A stretch of DNA of 64,000 nt from Bacillus sp. FJAT-26390 (GCF_001682865.1 NZ_MAQX01000001.1:558001-622000); one strand, 5' to 3'. Shown: positions 30,492 to 40,407, counted from the first letter of the stretch. Program-made: numbers and translations. Notes: generated by a model not told the origin, from the letters alone.

Positions 30492-31715
30492 TCATGTTTT
30501 GCCAGCTCGGCGATATGGCAGCAATATGGCGGAAACTAGCAAGCCGATTAGGGCGAGCAGGATGCAGGCTGGCAGTGAGAACTGCCATAAAAACGGAAGA
30601 TCACCGGCTTTGACCGCAACGATAGCGGAGCTGTCTGGCATGATGGAGCCGTCAGCGAATGTTGGCACGGCGCCTGGGGCAAGCAAAGGACGCAGCAGCG
30701 TCGTGAGCGGCTTCCATAGCAGCAGCATAAACAGAAGGGCGTGCAAGGCGTGAGCAATTCTCCATGCGACAAACGGGAGCAGCTTGATGTCGGTGCCGGT
30801 AATGGAATAGCCCGCCTGCAAAATGCCGCACAGACCGCTCCATGCGAGAACCGCAGCGATAGCGGCGGCGTTGCCGAGCGTTCCCGCTCCCGGTGCATTC
30901 CATATAGCAGCGGAGTAGGCGCCTAAATGACCTTCAAAAAAGGCTTGGCTGATGAAGCTAAGCCCAGCTTTGTCCAGAAGCGGGGCAATCAGCGGCTCGG
31001 ACAATTTAGCGAGCACAGCGGCGAAAATCATAAAGCCGCCGATCATCATAAGCTTCTGAACGCTTGCAGTGACGGAATCGCCCAGCGCTTTGCCGAAGCT
31101 GCGGCCGTCCTGCTCCCTGCCGATGCGAAGCGCTTCGGCTGCTCGCTGAAGCATGCCGCGTGGTTGCTCGTCATCGCTCGCAGTTGGAGCGGCAGCTTTA
31201 GCGGTCTGTTCTTTACGGCTTATAATTGTCATTAGAAGCATCACCCATAGCGCGGATAACCATACAACTACAGCTATGATGGCTCCAACAATGGGCTTAT
31301 GCAGAAATCCTGCGCCAACGACGACGAGCATGAACAAGGGGTTGGGCATATGCGCCAGGGCTAGCATTCGCTGGCCCTGTTGCTTTGACACGACATTCTT
31401 TTTGCGCAAGGAAGCAACCGCCTCTGCACCTGCAGGGTAGCCGCCCATCCAGCCTAGAAAGATTGCGGGCGCGGCTTCTCCTGGCAGCTTAAGCCATTTG
31501 CTCATCATCGGCTGGAGCAGTGATCCCATCGCATTTGCAAGCCCGAAGGCGGTTATCAGCTCAAATAATACGAGAAACGGCAGCAAGCCGGGAAATACGA
31601 TATTCCACCATACGGTGAGTCCTTGCAGCGAGGATTGAAAGGAAGCATCCGGCTGAACAATAATAGCTGCGACAAGCAATATGGACAGGAACGCTAATAG
31701 AACCGTTTTAGCCAA
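30492..31715 (-). CDS. ylbJ: Sporulation integral membrane protein YlbJ
   Basis: A 407-residue membrane protein with about eight helices and nucleoside-recognition-type gate domains (FLGWMGGYPAGAEAVASLRK; AIWNAPGAGTLGNAAAIAAV). In B. subtilis YlbJ is made under sigma E in the mother cell and is needed for proper spore cortex formation. The start is TTG at 31713-31715 with AAAGGAG upstream. It lies between coaD and ylbL on the opposite strand, a rearranged version of the B. subtilis order. Confidence 0.9.
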   Translation of the reverse strand: MAKTVLLAFLSILLVAAIIVQPDASFQSSLQGLTVWWNIVFPGLLPFLVLFELITAFGLANAMGSLLQPMMSKWLKLPGEAAPAIFLGWMGGYPAGAEAVASLRKKNVVSKQQGQRMLALAHMPNPLFMLVVVGAGFLHKPIVGAIIAVVVWLSALWVMLLMTIISRKEQTAKAAAPTASDDEQPRGMLQRAAEALRIGREQDGRSFGKALGDSVTASVQKLMMIGGFMIFAAVLAKLSEPLIAPLLDKAGLSFISQAFFEGHLGAYSAAIWNAPGAGTLGNAAAIAAVLAWSGLCGILQAGYSITGTDIKLLPFVAWRIAHALHALLFMLLLWKPLTTLLRPLLAPGAVPTFADGSIMPDSSAIVAVKAGDLPFLWQFSLPACILLALIGLLVSAILLPYRRAGKT

Positions 31716-31929
31716 TGCTACTCAACTCCTTTAAGACGCTGGGGCAAAGCGTGGTCGGACTTGGCAATAAGCTTGCTGCTGTCATGAAGAAATGGACAAT
31801 CCTATACGTTAAATAGTACGCATGTGCAGCGCTTGATAGACCACATGGGTTGGCGTGTACAGCCATAGAGCGTTTTTTGGTATGTCTGGTATGCAAAATG
31901 GAAGTTTGAATGGAAGTGGGGAGTGGCGG

Positions 31930-32985
31930 GTGAAAAAGCAACGGTCGGATATGCGGAGAATAGCTATCATTGTGCTATCGACCGCAGCATTTATGTGGAT
32001 ATTATTGTATGCTCCTACACCTTATGTCGTATATGAACCAGGAATTGCTGTTCCGGTTAAGCCGATGGTTAAGATAGAAGCGGGGGATCGGCTGGGCAAA
32101 GGGGAGTTTTTGCTGACGGCGGTCAAGTTGACGGAGCCGAACTTTTTGCATGCCTTCTCGTCAATGCTGAACGCAAACATGGAGGTTCATCTCAAAAAAG
32201 ACGTGCTTCGGGGCTATACGAAGGAACAGTATGCAGAACGTCTGAATGTCATCATGCAGGGGTCGCAAAATAACGCCATCGAGGCTGCTTATCGCTACGC
32301 CGGTTTGCCCTATGAGCGCAGAACGGATGGCCTAATCGTATCCGACGTTCTTATGGCGGAGCATGCCGATCCAAATGCCTTCCAAGCGGGAGACAAGCTT
32401 CTTGGCATGACAAGCAAACAGCCGTTAGGCAGTATAGATGAGATGCTGGAGACGCTGCAAGCGAGCAGCAAAGATAAGCCGATTCAGTTTGACATCGACC
32501 GCGGCGGCAAACGCCTTAGCGTAATCTTTCCTGCAAACGCATTTGAATCGGATAAGACAAATGAGCAATTTTTAAAGACGCTTGGCATTGTTGGCTTAAC
32601 CGAGCTTCGCAGCTTGGTCCCGACCGATCTCGATAATCAACTGACTATAACGGCTGGAGAGATCGGGGGACCGTCTGCTGGACTCGTTTTTGCCCTTCAA
32701 TCACTGGATCTGCTCACGAATGGTGATTTATCCGGCGGACATCGCATTGCGGCGACTGGGACGATTACCGTAGACGGGAAGGTCGGTGCGATCGGCGGCA
32801 TCAAGCAAAAAATTATTATTGCAAGCAAAAAAGGCGCTCAGCTCTTTCTGGCGCCTGCCGATAATTTCGAGGATGCAAGCGCCAAAGCCAAATCACTAGG
32901 CACCTCGATGAAGGTCGTCAGCGTTAGCACGCTGGATGAAGCGATCGATCAAATAAAAACGTTCCATGCTGCAAGTGCCAATTAA
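31930..32985 (+). CDS. ylbL: PDZ and Lon-type serine protease, YlbL/SepM-like
   Basis: A 351-residue membrane-anchored protease. GTG at 31930 is chosen (site GGGGAGTGG); MRRIAI at 31951 is an alternative. One N-terminal helix anchors it with the domains outside the cell or spore compartment. A PDZ domain (about residues 125-200, ADPNAFQAGDKLLGMTSKQP) precedes a Lon-like catalytic domain with Ser in EIGGPSAGLVFAL and Lys in IGGIKQKIIIASKKG. Relatives cleave peptide pheromones (SepM) or act in DNA-damage checkpoint recovery (YlbL degrading YneA). The lone position beside tmcAL follows B. subtilis. Confidence 0.9.
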   Translation: MKKQRSDMRRIAIIVLSTAAFMWILLYAPTPYVVYEPGIAVPVKPMVKIEAGDRLGKGEFLLTAVKLTEPNFLHAFSSMLNANMEVHLKKDVLRGYTKEQYAERLNVIMQGSQNNAIEAAYRYAGLPYERRTDGLIVSDVLMAEHADPNAFQAGDKLLGMTSKQPLGSIDEMLETLQASSKDKPIQFDIDRGGKRLSVIFPANAFESDKTNEQFLKTLGIVGLTELRSLVPTDLDNQLTITAGEIGGPSAGLVFALQSLDLLTNGDLSGGHRIAATGTITVDGKVGAIGGIKQKIIIASKKGAQLFLAPADNFEDASAKAKSLGTSMKVVSVSTLDEAIDQIKTFHAASAN

Positions 32986-32994
32986 CTTATAAAT

Positions 32995-34248
32995 TTAATT
33001 TTGTTCAATCGTAATCGGCTTGTCCGTAAAGTCTCGGAACAGCGGCTGCGGAGACGCTGCCCTAGAAACACCAAGCATGTAAACGCTGCTTGCCTGCGTA
33101 TCCAGCTCTAGGTAGCGGAACGGTTTTGGCGGCCTAGCTGCGCTATTTAGTACGGGCAGCGATGCGGAGCTGCGCATGCGGCGCAATAAATGCTTGCCTT
33201 TTTCCGTAAAACCGAGCACTCTTATATATTCAACACCCGAAGCGAGCTTTTGTTGCGTAAGATCAGCTTTGCTGTGTCCGAGCAGAATGGCAAGAAGCGC
33301 GCGTTGAAGCTTCGTTCGCGTGTAGCGCTTCGTTTTCAATGCTTCCAAGATGTCTTCGAATTCTCGTGACTTGAGCTTCGGAAGGGCGTTCAGCAGTCGA
33401 TGCTCCAGTCCCTCTGATAGTTCATGCATGTGTGCAAGCTCCGCTGGCGAACGGGTGACGACTGCATGCAGCAACGTGTCTGTAAAGGATGCCCAGCTAA
33501 TCGGGCATCTGCCAGCCGACCATTCTTGCTGCAGGATGCGATAGGTTGACTCGGGAACATATGCGCGAGCTTCATCGAGCGAGCGCTGCTCAAGCAGCAG
33601 CTTGCGAATCGCGGTCGCACTTGCGATCTGGCTGTCGGTTGCCGTATCCTGATTATATTGGGCTTTTTCACGCGTGATGGTGAAAGGCTCCATTTTGCCG
33701 CCGAGTCGTTTTAAAGCGAGCAGGTAATGGAGCGCTAAAGTATGATTTGGCAGCGAGAAAGGGAACTTCGCTGCGGAAGCATAACCTTGGTCCGATAAAT
33801 AAGCGGTTATTGCGCTGCTGTAAGCGCTTGGGTAGCTCATTCCCGTTTGAAGCTGCTGCTTTAAAAGCAATTTGAACGCCTGAGGCTCATGTGCGACGAT
33901 CTCGGCAGCTTGCAGCAGCGGCTCAAGTTCGCCGTTCTCGGTGCCGAAGCAGAAGCTGTCGACGACGCCAGTCGCCTCCAGCAGGGATACTGCGCCGTAG
34001 GCGAACCATTCGGCAGCTTGCGTCGCGTATGCGACCGGCAGCTCGATAACGAGATCGCAGCCGCCCTCGAGCGCCATGCGCGTTCTTGCCCACTTATCGA
34101 GCAGGGCGGGCTCGCCGCGCTGGAGGAAATGGCCGCTCATGACGGCAACGACGGCGTCTGCCTGCGTTATTTTGCGCGATTGTTGCAAATGATACAAATG
34201 TCCGTTATGAAACGGGTTGTATTCGACGATAAGTCCGACTGTGCGCAT
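32995..34248 (-). CDS. tmcAL: tRNA(Met) cytidine acetate ligase TmcAL
   Basis: A 417-residue protein of the TmcAL (YlbM) family, which uses acetate and ATP to acetylate the wobble cytidine of elongator tRNA-Met. The nucleotidyltransferase-like N-terminus VGLIVEYNPFHNGHLYHLQQ (residues 4-23) with the HxGH-like motif, and FSLPNHTLALHYL, are typical. GAGAGAGGA lies before the ATG. It is convergent with ylbL with only 9 nt between stops. Confidence 0.93.
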   Translation of the reverse strand: MRTVGLIVEYNPFHNGHLYHLQQSRKITQADAVVAVMSGHFLQRGEPALLDKWARTRMALEGGCDLVIELPVAYATQAAEWFAYGAVSLLEATGVVDSFCFGTENGELEPLLQAAEIVAHEPQAFKLLLKQQLQTGMSYPSAYSSAITAYLSDQGYASAAKFPFSLPNHTLALHYLLALKRLGGKMEPFTITREKAQYNQDTATDSQIASATAIRKLLLEQRSLDEARAYVPESTYRILQQEWSAGRCPISWASFTDTLLHAVVTRSPAELAHMHELSEGLEHRLLNALPKLKSREFEDILEALKTKRYTRTKLQRALLAILLGHSKADLTQQKLASGVEYIRVLGFTEKGKHLLRRMRSSASLPVLNSAARPPKPFRYLELDTQASSVYMLGVSRAASPQPLFRDFTDKPITIEQN

Positions 34249-34354
34249 TCGCTTGGGTCCTCTCTCTGTTAAATGTTGGTCGTTTCACTATAGCATAGTG
34301 AAGGCGCTCAATCACGGGCTGCTCAAAGACTTAAGGAAAAGCAGTGTGAAAATG

Positions 34355-34384
34355 TTGACAAAACGGTATTCTGATAGATATAAT
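34355..34384 (+). promoter_or_regulatory. Sigma A promoter of yceD-rpmF
   Basis: TTGACA (34355-34360) and TATAAT (34379-34384) are separated by 18 nt, a near-consensus promoter 27 nt before the yceD start. Confidence 0.85.
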
Positions 34385-34410
34385 AATCTTTGTTTGTTTG
34401 GGGTGATCTG

Positions 34411-34932
34411 ATGCAGTTTCATATTCAAGAAACAATGTCCAAAGGGTTGAAATTGACAGTTGACGAACAGTTGGATGTCAGTGACCTGTTTAAAGGACGC
34501 CAAGATGTTTATCGTACGGGACCGCTCCATGTATCGCTTCAGGTAACTGGGCATGAAGGATTCATTGAAGTTGATGGCAAGCTGGCCATTGATCTCGAGC
34601 TTCCTTGCTCACGTTGTCTCGAACCGGTGAAGGACCATACGGTTATTCGTTTCTCGGAAGTATTCAAGCGTCCTGCGGCTGACGAAGAACGCGATGAGGA
34701 TATGGAAGAGGAAGAGAATGACTTCATTGAGGTGAATGGAGAAAGACTGGACTTGAGGCCTTATGTGGAAGAAGCGCTTCAGCTGTTCATGCCTTTTGCA
34801 CCGCTTTGTAGCAATGACTGTAAAGGTCTCTGTCAGACTTGCGGACAGAACTTAAATGAGCACAAATGCAGCTGCTCCAACGAAAAGATTGACGTTCGTT
34901 TTGCGGCGCTAAAGGATCTATTTAAGGAATAA
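34411..34932 (+). CDS. yceD: YceD/DUF177 family protein (YlbN)
   Basis: A 173-residue protein; the ATG at 34411 follows GGGGTGATC. The C-terminal half has four cysteines in CSNDCKGLC and [13 protein letters not shown], a zinc-site pattern, and the middle has SRCLEP, as usual for DUF177. In most bacteria it precedes rpmF; the E. coli homologue has been linked to 23S rRNA processing. An acidic stretch ([13 protein letters not shown]) lies in the middle. Confidence 0.92.
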   Translation: MQFHIQETMSKGLKLTVDEQLDVSDLFKGRQDVYRTGPLHVSLQVTGHEGFIEVDGKLAIDLELPCSRCLEPVKDHTVIRFSEVFKRPAADEERDEDMEEEENDFIEVNGERLDLRPYVEEALQLFMPFAPLCSNDCKGLCQTCGQNLNEHKCSCSNEKIDVRFAALKDLFKE

Positions 34933-34970
34933 GCGTAATGCTGATTGAATTTTTGAAGGAGGTGTTAAAT

Positions 34971-35144
34971 ATGGCAGTACCTCAGCGTAGAACATCCAAG
35001 ACTCGCCGTGATAAACGTCGTACGCATTTCAAACTTGCAGTACCGGGCATGGTGAAGTGTGAGCAATGCGGAGAGTTGAAATTGGCTCACCACGTATGCA
35101 AAGTTTGTGGATATTACAAAACAAAAGAGATCATTTCCCAATAG
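34971..35144 (+). CDS. rpmF: 50S ribosomal protein L32 (zinc-binding form)
   Basis: A 57-residue ribosomal protein. Start at 34971 has AAGGAGGTG 7 nt upstream. [20 protein letters not shown] is the classic N-terminus, and the four cysteines (CEQCG and CKVCG) give the zinc-binding C+ form. Followed by a terminator. Confidence 0.97.
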   Translation: MAVPQRRTSKTRRDKRRTHFKLAVPGMVKCEQCGELKLAHHVCKVCGYYKTKEIISQ

Positions 35145-35159
35145 TGGATTGATGTCAGA

Positions 35160-35196
35160 AATAGCACTTCATCTCGCGATGAGGTGCTATTTTTTG
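35160..35196 (+). terminator. Terminator after rpmF
   Basis: AATAGCACTTCATC and GATGAGGTGCTATT form a 14-bp stem (one G-T pair) with a TCGC loop, followed by TTTTTT. Confidence 0.9.
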
Positions 35197-35258
35197 CTGT
35201 AATAGAGCATTAAGTAAGCTGTTTAACAATGTTATAAACTGTAAATTTACATGCTGGA

Positions 35259-35307
35259 TTGCGCTCGGGCGTATTTTTTTATATACTTAATTAGTACCAG
35301 GTGATAA
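35259..35307 (+). promoter_or_regulatory. Promoter of the fapR operon with FapR operator
   Basis: TTGCGC (35259-35264) and TATACT (35282-35287) are 17 nt apart. TTAGTACCAGGTGATAA at 35291-35307 fits the left half and length of the FapR operator (TTAGTACC-N-ATACTAA type) and covers the expected transcription start. Autoregulation by FapR, released by malonyl-CoA, is therefore likely. Confidence 0.75.
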
Positions 35308-35416
35308 TATCAAGCAGCATACATATACTAATCGTACCGGTTTCATGCGAGGCTGAGGCGCGATTAGAATCGTTTATGTTACTATACGGTAAAAGGTGGT
35401 GCCGAACATCGAACGA

Positions 35417-36013
35417 ATGCCCAAACGGCAGCGGCATCAGCAGCTTGCCCGACATATTGATGAAAATCCTTTTATAACCGATCGGGAGCTCACGCGACTG
35501 CTGAAAGTAAGCATCCAAACGATTCGGCTTGACCGAATGGAGCTAGGTATTCCGGAGCTTAGAGAAAGACTTAAGCTGATGGCTGAGCGTTCTTATGATT
35601 CGGTTCGATCGTTGCCATTGCATGAGGTGATCGGTGACATCGTCGATCTGGAATTGGACAAGAGCGGCATCTCGGTGTTCGAGATTCGCGAGGAGCATGT
35701 ATTCTCCAGAACCGGAATCGCCAGGGGCCATCACGTGTTTGCACAAGCGAATTCACTGGCAGTTGCTATTATAGATGATGAAATTGCGCTAACCGTAACA
35801 GCGGACATTAGGTTCATTCGTCCCGTTAAGCTTGGGGAGAAATGTATTGCCAAAGCTTATGTTCGTTCCATCTCGGGCGAGCGGAGCAAGGCAAAGGTCG
35901 AGCTGTTCACGTATGTTGGCGATGAAATGGTGTTCCAAGGTAACTTTGTTATTTTTCGGTCCGCGGGAGACACAGATACTGAAGGAGGAGACGAACGTGC
36001 GGATCGCTATTGA
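35417..36013 (+). CDS. fapR: Fatty acid biosynthesis repressor FapR
   Basis: A repressor of fatty acid and phospholipid genes that is released by malonyl-CoA. N-terminal HTH: ITDRELTRLLKVSIQTIRLD; C-terminal hotdog ligand domain with HVFSRTGIARGHHVFAQANS. I use the ATG at 35417 (198 residues, MPKRQRHQQL) because it aligns with the known FapR N-terminus; two in-frame GTG codons at 35396 and 35399 are possible and lie next to AAAAGG. Its end overlaps plsX by 17 nt. Confidence 0.92.
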   Translation: MPKRQRHQQLARHIDENPFITDRELTRLLKVSIQTIRLDRMELGIPELRERLKLMAERSYDSVRSLPLHEVIGDIVDLELDKSGISVFEIREEHVFSRTGIARGHHVFAQANSLAVAIIDDEIALTVTADIRFIRPVKLGEKCIAKAYVRSISGERSKAKVELFTYVGDEMVFQGNFVIFRSAGDTDTEGGDERADRY

Positions 36014-36986
36014 TGCTATGGGCGGGGATAACGCTCCAAGCTTAATTGTGCAAGGAGCGCTTGATGCGGCGGCGCAGTGGCCGGATACGGAGCTGCTGCT
36101 CGTCGGCGATACGTCTGTTATCGAACCGCTCATGAAGGGGCAGAAGCCTTCTAACATAACCATATGCCATGCGGATGAGGTTATCGGAGCCGATGATGAG
36201 CCGGTTAGAGCGGTGCGCCGCAAAAAAGGAGCGTCCATGGTCGTTGCCGGACAGCTCGTACGCGAGAAGCAAGCGGATGCGATGCTCTCTGCCGGCAACA
36301 CGGGCGCTTTGATGGCGACGGGACTTCTCGTTGTCGGAAGAATGGATGGCATTGAACGGCCGGCGCTTGCGCCTATGATGCCAACGATGGATGATGTAGG
36401 GATTTTGACGCTTGATCTTGGAGCGAACATGGATGCAAAGCCGGAGCATTTGCTCCAATATGCGATCATGGGCAGCATCTACCGTGCCAAGGTTCATGGC
36501 TTGGATAAACCAAGAGTAGGCCTTCTGAACGTAGGTACGGAAGCGATGAAGGGAAACGAGATGACCAAAGCGGCTTACGCTTTGCTTCAGCAAGCGCCGA
36601 TTCATTTTATTGGCAATGTCGAAGCTAGGGACGTTCTCAACCGTAATTGCGATGTGCTTGTTTGCGACGGCTTTGCCGGCAACATTATGCTAAAAGCGAT
36701 GGAAGGCGCGGCGGGTACGATTTTCACATCGCTTAAGGATGCTTTCGGCAAATCGTTATTAACGAAGCTTGCAGCGGCTATCATGATGCCTAACCTTCGC
36801 TCGTTGAAAAAAAGAATGGACTATAAGGAACATGGCGGCGCTCCGCTGCTTGGCCTGAACGGTCTGGTCGTGAAGTGTCACGGCTCATCGGACGCGCTTG
36901 CCGTTAAGAATGCGGTAAGGCAGGCAAGAAGCGCGATCCAGGGCCAATTGATCGAAACCATTGCAGCAGAAATAAACGGGAAGTGA
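35997..36986 (+). CDS. plsX: Acyl-ACP:phosphate acyltransferase PlsX
   Basis: A 329-residue enzyme that makes acyl-phosphate from acyl-ACP for phospholipid synthesis. The GTG at 35997, preceded by GAAGGAGGAG, gives the proper N-terminus MRIAIDAMGGDNAPSLIVQG; longer frames would run inside fapR. Typical motifs: SAGNTGALMATGL, VCDGFAGNIMLK. Coupled with fapR upstream and fabH downstream. Confidence 0.96.
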   Translation: MRIAIDAMGGDNAPSLIVQGALDAAAQWPDTELLLVGDTSVIEPLMKGQKPSNITICHADEVIGADDEPVRAVRRKKGASMVVAGQLVREKQADAMLSAGNTGALMATGLLVVGRMDGIERPALAPMMPTMDDVGILTLDLGANMDAKPEHLLQYAIMGSIYRAKVHGLDKPRVGLLNVGTEAMKGNEMTKAAYALLQQAPIHFIGNVEARDVLNRNCDVLVCDGFAGNIMLKAMEGAAGTIFTSLKDAFGKSLLTKLAAAIMMPNLRSLKKRMDYKEHGGAPLLGLNGLVVKCHGSSDALAVKNAVRQARSAIQGQLIETIAAEINGK

Positions 36987-36995
36987 GTGTGCGAA

Positions 36996-37982
36996 ATGAG
37001 TTTACATCCTGTAGGCATTATCGGAACAGGCAAATATGTTCCCGAACGCATTTTAACGAATAAAGAGCTAGAAACTATGGTAGAAACAAACGATGAGTGG
37101 ATCGTTACACGCACGGGCATCAAAGAACGCCGTCTGGCGTCCGCTCAGGAAGCAACATCAGATCTTGCGCTGCATGCTTCGCTAAAAGCTATTGCTGCTG
37201 CTGGATTAACGCCGGAAGATATTGATCTTATTATCGTTGCTACGATTACGCCGGATATGTTTTTTCCATCGACTGCATGCTTGCTGCAAGATAAGCTGGG
37301 CGCTAAGAAAGCTGCTGCCTTTGATCTGTCGGCTGCTTGCTCGGGCTTTATTTATGGGCTCGCGACAGGCTCCAGCATGGTGGCTAACGGCATGTACAAG
37401 CATGTGCTTGTCGTAGGTGCCGAGACTTTATCCCGCATTACGGATTACACTGACCGCAACACATGCATTTTGTTTGGTGACGGTGCAGGCGCCGTTGTGC
37501 TTGGGCAAGTTGAAGAGGGCCGCGGCTTCCTCTCCTTCCAGCTTGGCGCTGACGGCAGCGGCGGGGAACTGCTTAAAGTCTCTGGAGGAGGCTCCCGCAC
37601 TCCGGCATCGGAGGAGAGCATTCTGACGAAGCAGCACTTTATTCATATGGCCGGCAATGATGTTTTCAAATTTGCCGTTCGAATTATGGGAAGTGTAGCT
37701 GAGGAAGCCTTGCAGAAGGCAGGGCTTGAGAAGGACGATATCGATCTTCTGGTGCCGCATCAGGCGAACATCCGCATTATTCAGTCTGCTTTGAACCGGC
37801 TTAACCTGTCGGAGGATAAAGCGATGATTAACCTCGATAAGTACGGCAACATGTCATCGGCTTCCATTCCGGTTGCGCTTGCCGAAGCGGTGGAGCAAGG
37901 CCGTTTGAATGAAGGCGACAAGCTGGTGCTCGTTGGTTTTGGCGGCGGCTTGACTTGGGGCGCTTCGGTGCTTGTCTGGTAG
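36996..37982 (+). CDS. fabH: Beta-ketoacyl-ACP synthase III FabH
   Basis: A 328-residue condensing enzyme that starts fatty acid chains from acyl-CoA and malonyl-ACP. The catalytic triad is visible: Cys in DLSAACSGFIYG, His in VPHQANIRI, Asn in DKYGNMSSASIP. ATG at 36996 has GGGAAGTGAG upstream. It is 9 nt after plsX. In Firmicutes this enzyme often prefers branched-chain primers, giving iso/anteiso lipids. Confidence 0.96.
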   Translation: MSLHPVGIIGTGKYVPERILTNKELETMVETNDEWIVTRTGIKERRLASAQEATSDLALHASLKAIAAAGLTPEDIDLIIVATITPDMFFPSTACLLQDKLGAKKAAAFDLSAACSGFIYGLATGSSMVANGMYKHVLVVGAETLSRITDYTDRNTCILFGDGAGAVVLGQVEEGRGFLSFQLGADGSGGELLKVSGGGSRTPASEESILTKQHFIHMAGNDVFKFAVRIMGSVAEEALQKAGLEKDDIDLLVPHQANIRIIQSALNRLNLSEDKAMINLDKYGNMSSASIPVALAEAVEQGRLNEGDKLVLVGFGGGLTWGASVLVW

Positions 37983-38125
37983 TATATCTGCATTTGGAAC
38001 TCATTTCTATAAAATAAGTACAGATAAGCTTTTCTCTTACGGCCGGCTTATATTTTAAAGCGCGATGCGGGCTTTGGCCGCTCTTAAGCGGAGCAAACCG
38101 TTAATGTGCGCAAGGGGGAACATAC

Positions 38126-39049
38126 TTGAGTAAAACAGCATTTGTTTTTCCGGGACAAGGCGCCCAGGCAGTTGGAATGGGCAAAGATGTCTACGAGGCA
38201 TTTGACCGCTCGCGTTCGATTTTTGCGCAAGCGGATGAAGCGCTAGGCTTCTCCCTAAGCAGCATTATATTTGAAGGGCCGGATGACGTGCTTAAGCAGA
38301 CGGCTAACACTCAGCCTGCTTTGCTTACCGTCAGCGTTGCTCTACTCGAGGCGCTTGAGGGACGCGGCTTGAAGCCTGATTATGTTGCGGGCCACAGCCT
38401 AGGCGAATACAGTGCGCTTGTTGCTGCCGGCGTATTGTCCTTCGAGGACGCCGTTCGTACCGTTCGCGCTCGCGGACAGTTTATGGAGCAAGCCGTTCCG
38501 AGCGGCCTTGGCGCAATGGCGGCAGTGCTTGGCGCGGAGCGCGAGACGCTCGCAGCGCTATGCGCGGCTATTACTGCCGAAGGCTCGGCTGTTGAGCTTG
38601 CAAACGTGAACTGCCCAGGACAAATCGTAGTATCAGGCACGGCAGCAGGCGTACAAGCCGTTGTTGAACGCGGCAAGGAAGAAGCCGGCGCGAAGCGGGT
38701 CATTCCGCTCGAAGTCAGCGGTCCTTTCCATTCGTCTCTGATGAAGCCTGCGGCAGCTAATCTTCAAGAGACGCTCGCTGGTCTTGTGATGAAGGATGCG
38801 TCTGTTCCCGTTGTGGCAAACGTGACAGCAAATGTTGTTACGGCCGCTGATGAGATTCGTTCGCTTCTAGTCGAGCAGGTTTATTCACCTGTGCTCTGGG
38901 AGGATAGCGTACGCTATCTAATCGATCAGGGCGTGGATACATTTGTAGAAATCGGATCAGGAACGGTGCTTGCCGGCTTGATCAAAAAAATCGACAAAAA
39001 CGTTCGTGTCATTTCGATAAACAGCATCTCCGCGCTTGAAGCGCTGTAG
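38126..39049 (+). CDS. fabD: Malonyl-CoA:ACP transacylase FabD
   Basis: A 307-residue enzyme loading malonate onto ACP. N-terminus [17 protein letters not shown]; catalytic Ser in [13 protein letters not shown] near residue 92 and partner His in [10 protein letters not shown]. It starts with TTG at 38126, 9 nt after AAGGGGG. The 143-nt gap after fabH holds no clear terminator, so the operon likely continues. Confidence 0.96.
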   Translation: MSKTAFVFPGQGAQAVGMGKDVYEAFDRSRSIFAQADEALGFSLSSIIFEGPDDVLKQTANTQPALLTVSVALLEALEGRGLKPDYVAGHSLGEYSALVAAGVLSFEDAVRTVRARGQFMEQAVPSGLGAMAAVLGAERETLAALCAAITAEGSAVELANVNCPGQIVVSGTAAGVQAVVERGKEEAGAKRVIPLEVSGPFHSSLMKPAAANLQETLAGLVMKDASVPVVANVTANVVTAADEIRSLLVEQVYSPVLWEDSVRYLIDQGVDTFVEIGSGTVLAGLIKKIDKNVRVISINSISALEAL

Positions 39050-39078
39050 ATATTGATCATGAGGGTGGAGGGATTAGA

Positions 39079-39828
39079 ATGTTTGCAAGCTTGGAAGGGA
39101 AGAAAGCGCTCGTAACCGGGGCGTCGCGCGGAATCGGGAGATCGATAGCCATTGCACTTGCCGAGGCAGGCGCAGATGTTGCGATTAACTACTCCGGCAG
39201 CGAGGCTGCGGCAGCTGAAACGGCACAAGCCGTCGAAGCTCTTGGTAGACGCGCATTAGTCATCAAAGCTAATGTCGGCAAAGTGGACGAATTTGAAGCG
39301 ATGGTGAAGGAAGTCATCGAGCAATTCGGAGCTGTGGACATTTTGGTGAATAATGCGGGTATTACTAGAGATAATTTAATCATGCGTATGAAGGAGGACG
39401 AGTTCGACCAAGTCATTGAAACGAACCTCAAGGGCGTTTTCAATGGCATTAAAGCGGTCACTCGTTCTATGATGAAGCAGCGTTCCGGCCGCATCATTAA
39501 CATTTCTTCGGTCGTTGGTGTGCTCGGAAATCCAGGGCAGGCGAACTATGTTGCGGCGAAGGCTGGCGTCATTGGCCTAACTAAGGCTAGCGCCCGCGAG
39601 CTTGCGTCACGCGGCATTACCGTTAACTGTGTTGCTCCTGGATTTATTCAAACCGAAATGACGGATAAGCTTCCGGAAGAAATGCGCCAATCCTTATCCG
39701 GCCAAATCCCGCTTGCCCGTCTCGGTGATCCGAGCGACATCGCAAACGCGGTTCGTTTTCTTGCTTCGGATGCTTCAGCCTATATGACTGGACAGACGAT
39801 TCACGTAGACGGCGGCATGTATATGTAA
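39079..39828 (+). CDS. fabG: 3-oxoacyl-ACP reductase FabG
   Basis: A 249-residue short-chain dehydrogenase reducing beta-ketoacyl-ACP with NADPH. Cofactor motif [17 protein letters not shown] strand motif ([10 protein letters not shown]) and catalytic Ser / Tyr-x-x-x-Lys ([17 protein letters not shown]) are present. GGTGGAGGG precedes the ATG; 29 nt after fabD. Confidence 0.97.
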   Translation: MFASLEGKKALVTGASRGIGRSIAIALAEAGADVAINYSGSEAAAAETAQAVEALGRRALVIKANVGKVDEFEAMVKEVIEQFGAVDILVNNAGITRDNLIMRMKEDEFDQVIETNLKGVFNGIKAVTRSMMKQRSGRIINISSVVGVLGNPGQANYVAAKAGVIGLTKASARELASRGITVNCVAPGFIQTEMTDKLPEEMRQSLSGQIPLARLGDPSDIANAVRFLASDASAYMTGQTIHVDGGMYM

Positions 39829-39919
39829 CACCAAATAATTCCGTTGTTCGGAATTAAAACGGTTACGTATGGCATTTTATCTTTAATTCTCGTATAATAC
39901 CATGGAGGAGGTGAACCGG

Positions 39920-40153
39920 ATGTCCGAAGTAGTAGATCGCGTAAAACGTATCGTCATCGACCGTCTAGGCGTAGACGAAGCGGAAGTTACACTAGAAGCT
40001 TCATTTAAAGATGACCTCGGCGCTGACTCTCTTGATGTCGTTGAATTGGTCATGGAGCTAGAAGACGAGTTTGATATGGAAATTTCTGATGAAGATGCTG
40101 AGACAATCACCACTGTGGGAGAAGTAGTTAAATACATACAATCTCATACGTAA
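39920..40153 (+). CDS. acpP: Acyl carrier protein
   Basis: A 77-residue acidic carrier protein; phosphopantetheine attaches to Ser in [16 protein letters not shown]. The ATG at 39920 follows GGAGGAGGTG; the frame opens 18 nt earlier. A possible promoter -10 TATAAT (39893-39898) lies directly upstream, so acpP may also be transcribed by itself, as is common because ACP is needed in large amounts. Confidence 0.97.
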   Translation: MSEVVDRVKRIVIDRLGVDEAEVTLEASFKDDLGADSLDVVELVMELEDEFDMEISDEDAETITTVGEVVKYIQSHT

Positions 40154-40160
40154 GTTGGAC

Positions 40161-40188
40161 AAGTCCCGTTTATTAACAAACGGGACTT
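40161..40188 (+). other. Stem-loop after acpP (possible partial terminator)
   Basis: AAGTCCCGTTT (40161-40171) and AAACGGGACTT (40178-40188) form a perfect 11-bp stem, loop ATTAAC, followed by CTCTCC rather than a T run. It likely acts as a partial terminator or stabiliser of the abundant acpP message. The remaining part of 40154-40407 holds nothing else clear except the fabF leader. Confidence 0.7.
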
Positions 40189-40407
40189 CTCTCCATCTAG
40201 GTGATTTTCAATCATTACGATTGTGTACGACTATCGACTTTATACCTCCTTATATTTCGAGTGTAAAGGCTCACCCCGTTTACGAACGGCATAGCTTGGA
40301 TTTACCGAGAAATATAAGCAGGGTATACGCATCACAGTAACATCGATTAGATTGGACAAGATGATGCAGCATGCACATCTATTTTGCTGGACATAGAGGT
40401 GAATCGA

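Noticed and set aside
35789..36478. 229-codon minus frame opposite fapR-plsX
   Set aside because: Antisense to two clear genes; Ser/Thr/Pro-rich composition typical of the complementary strand.
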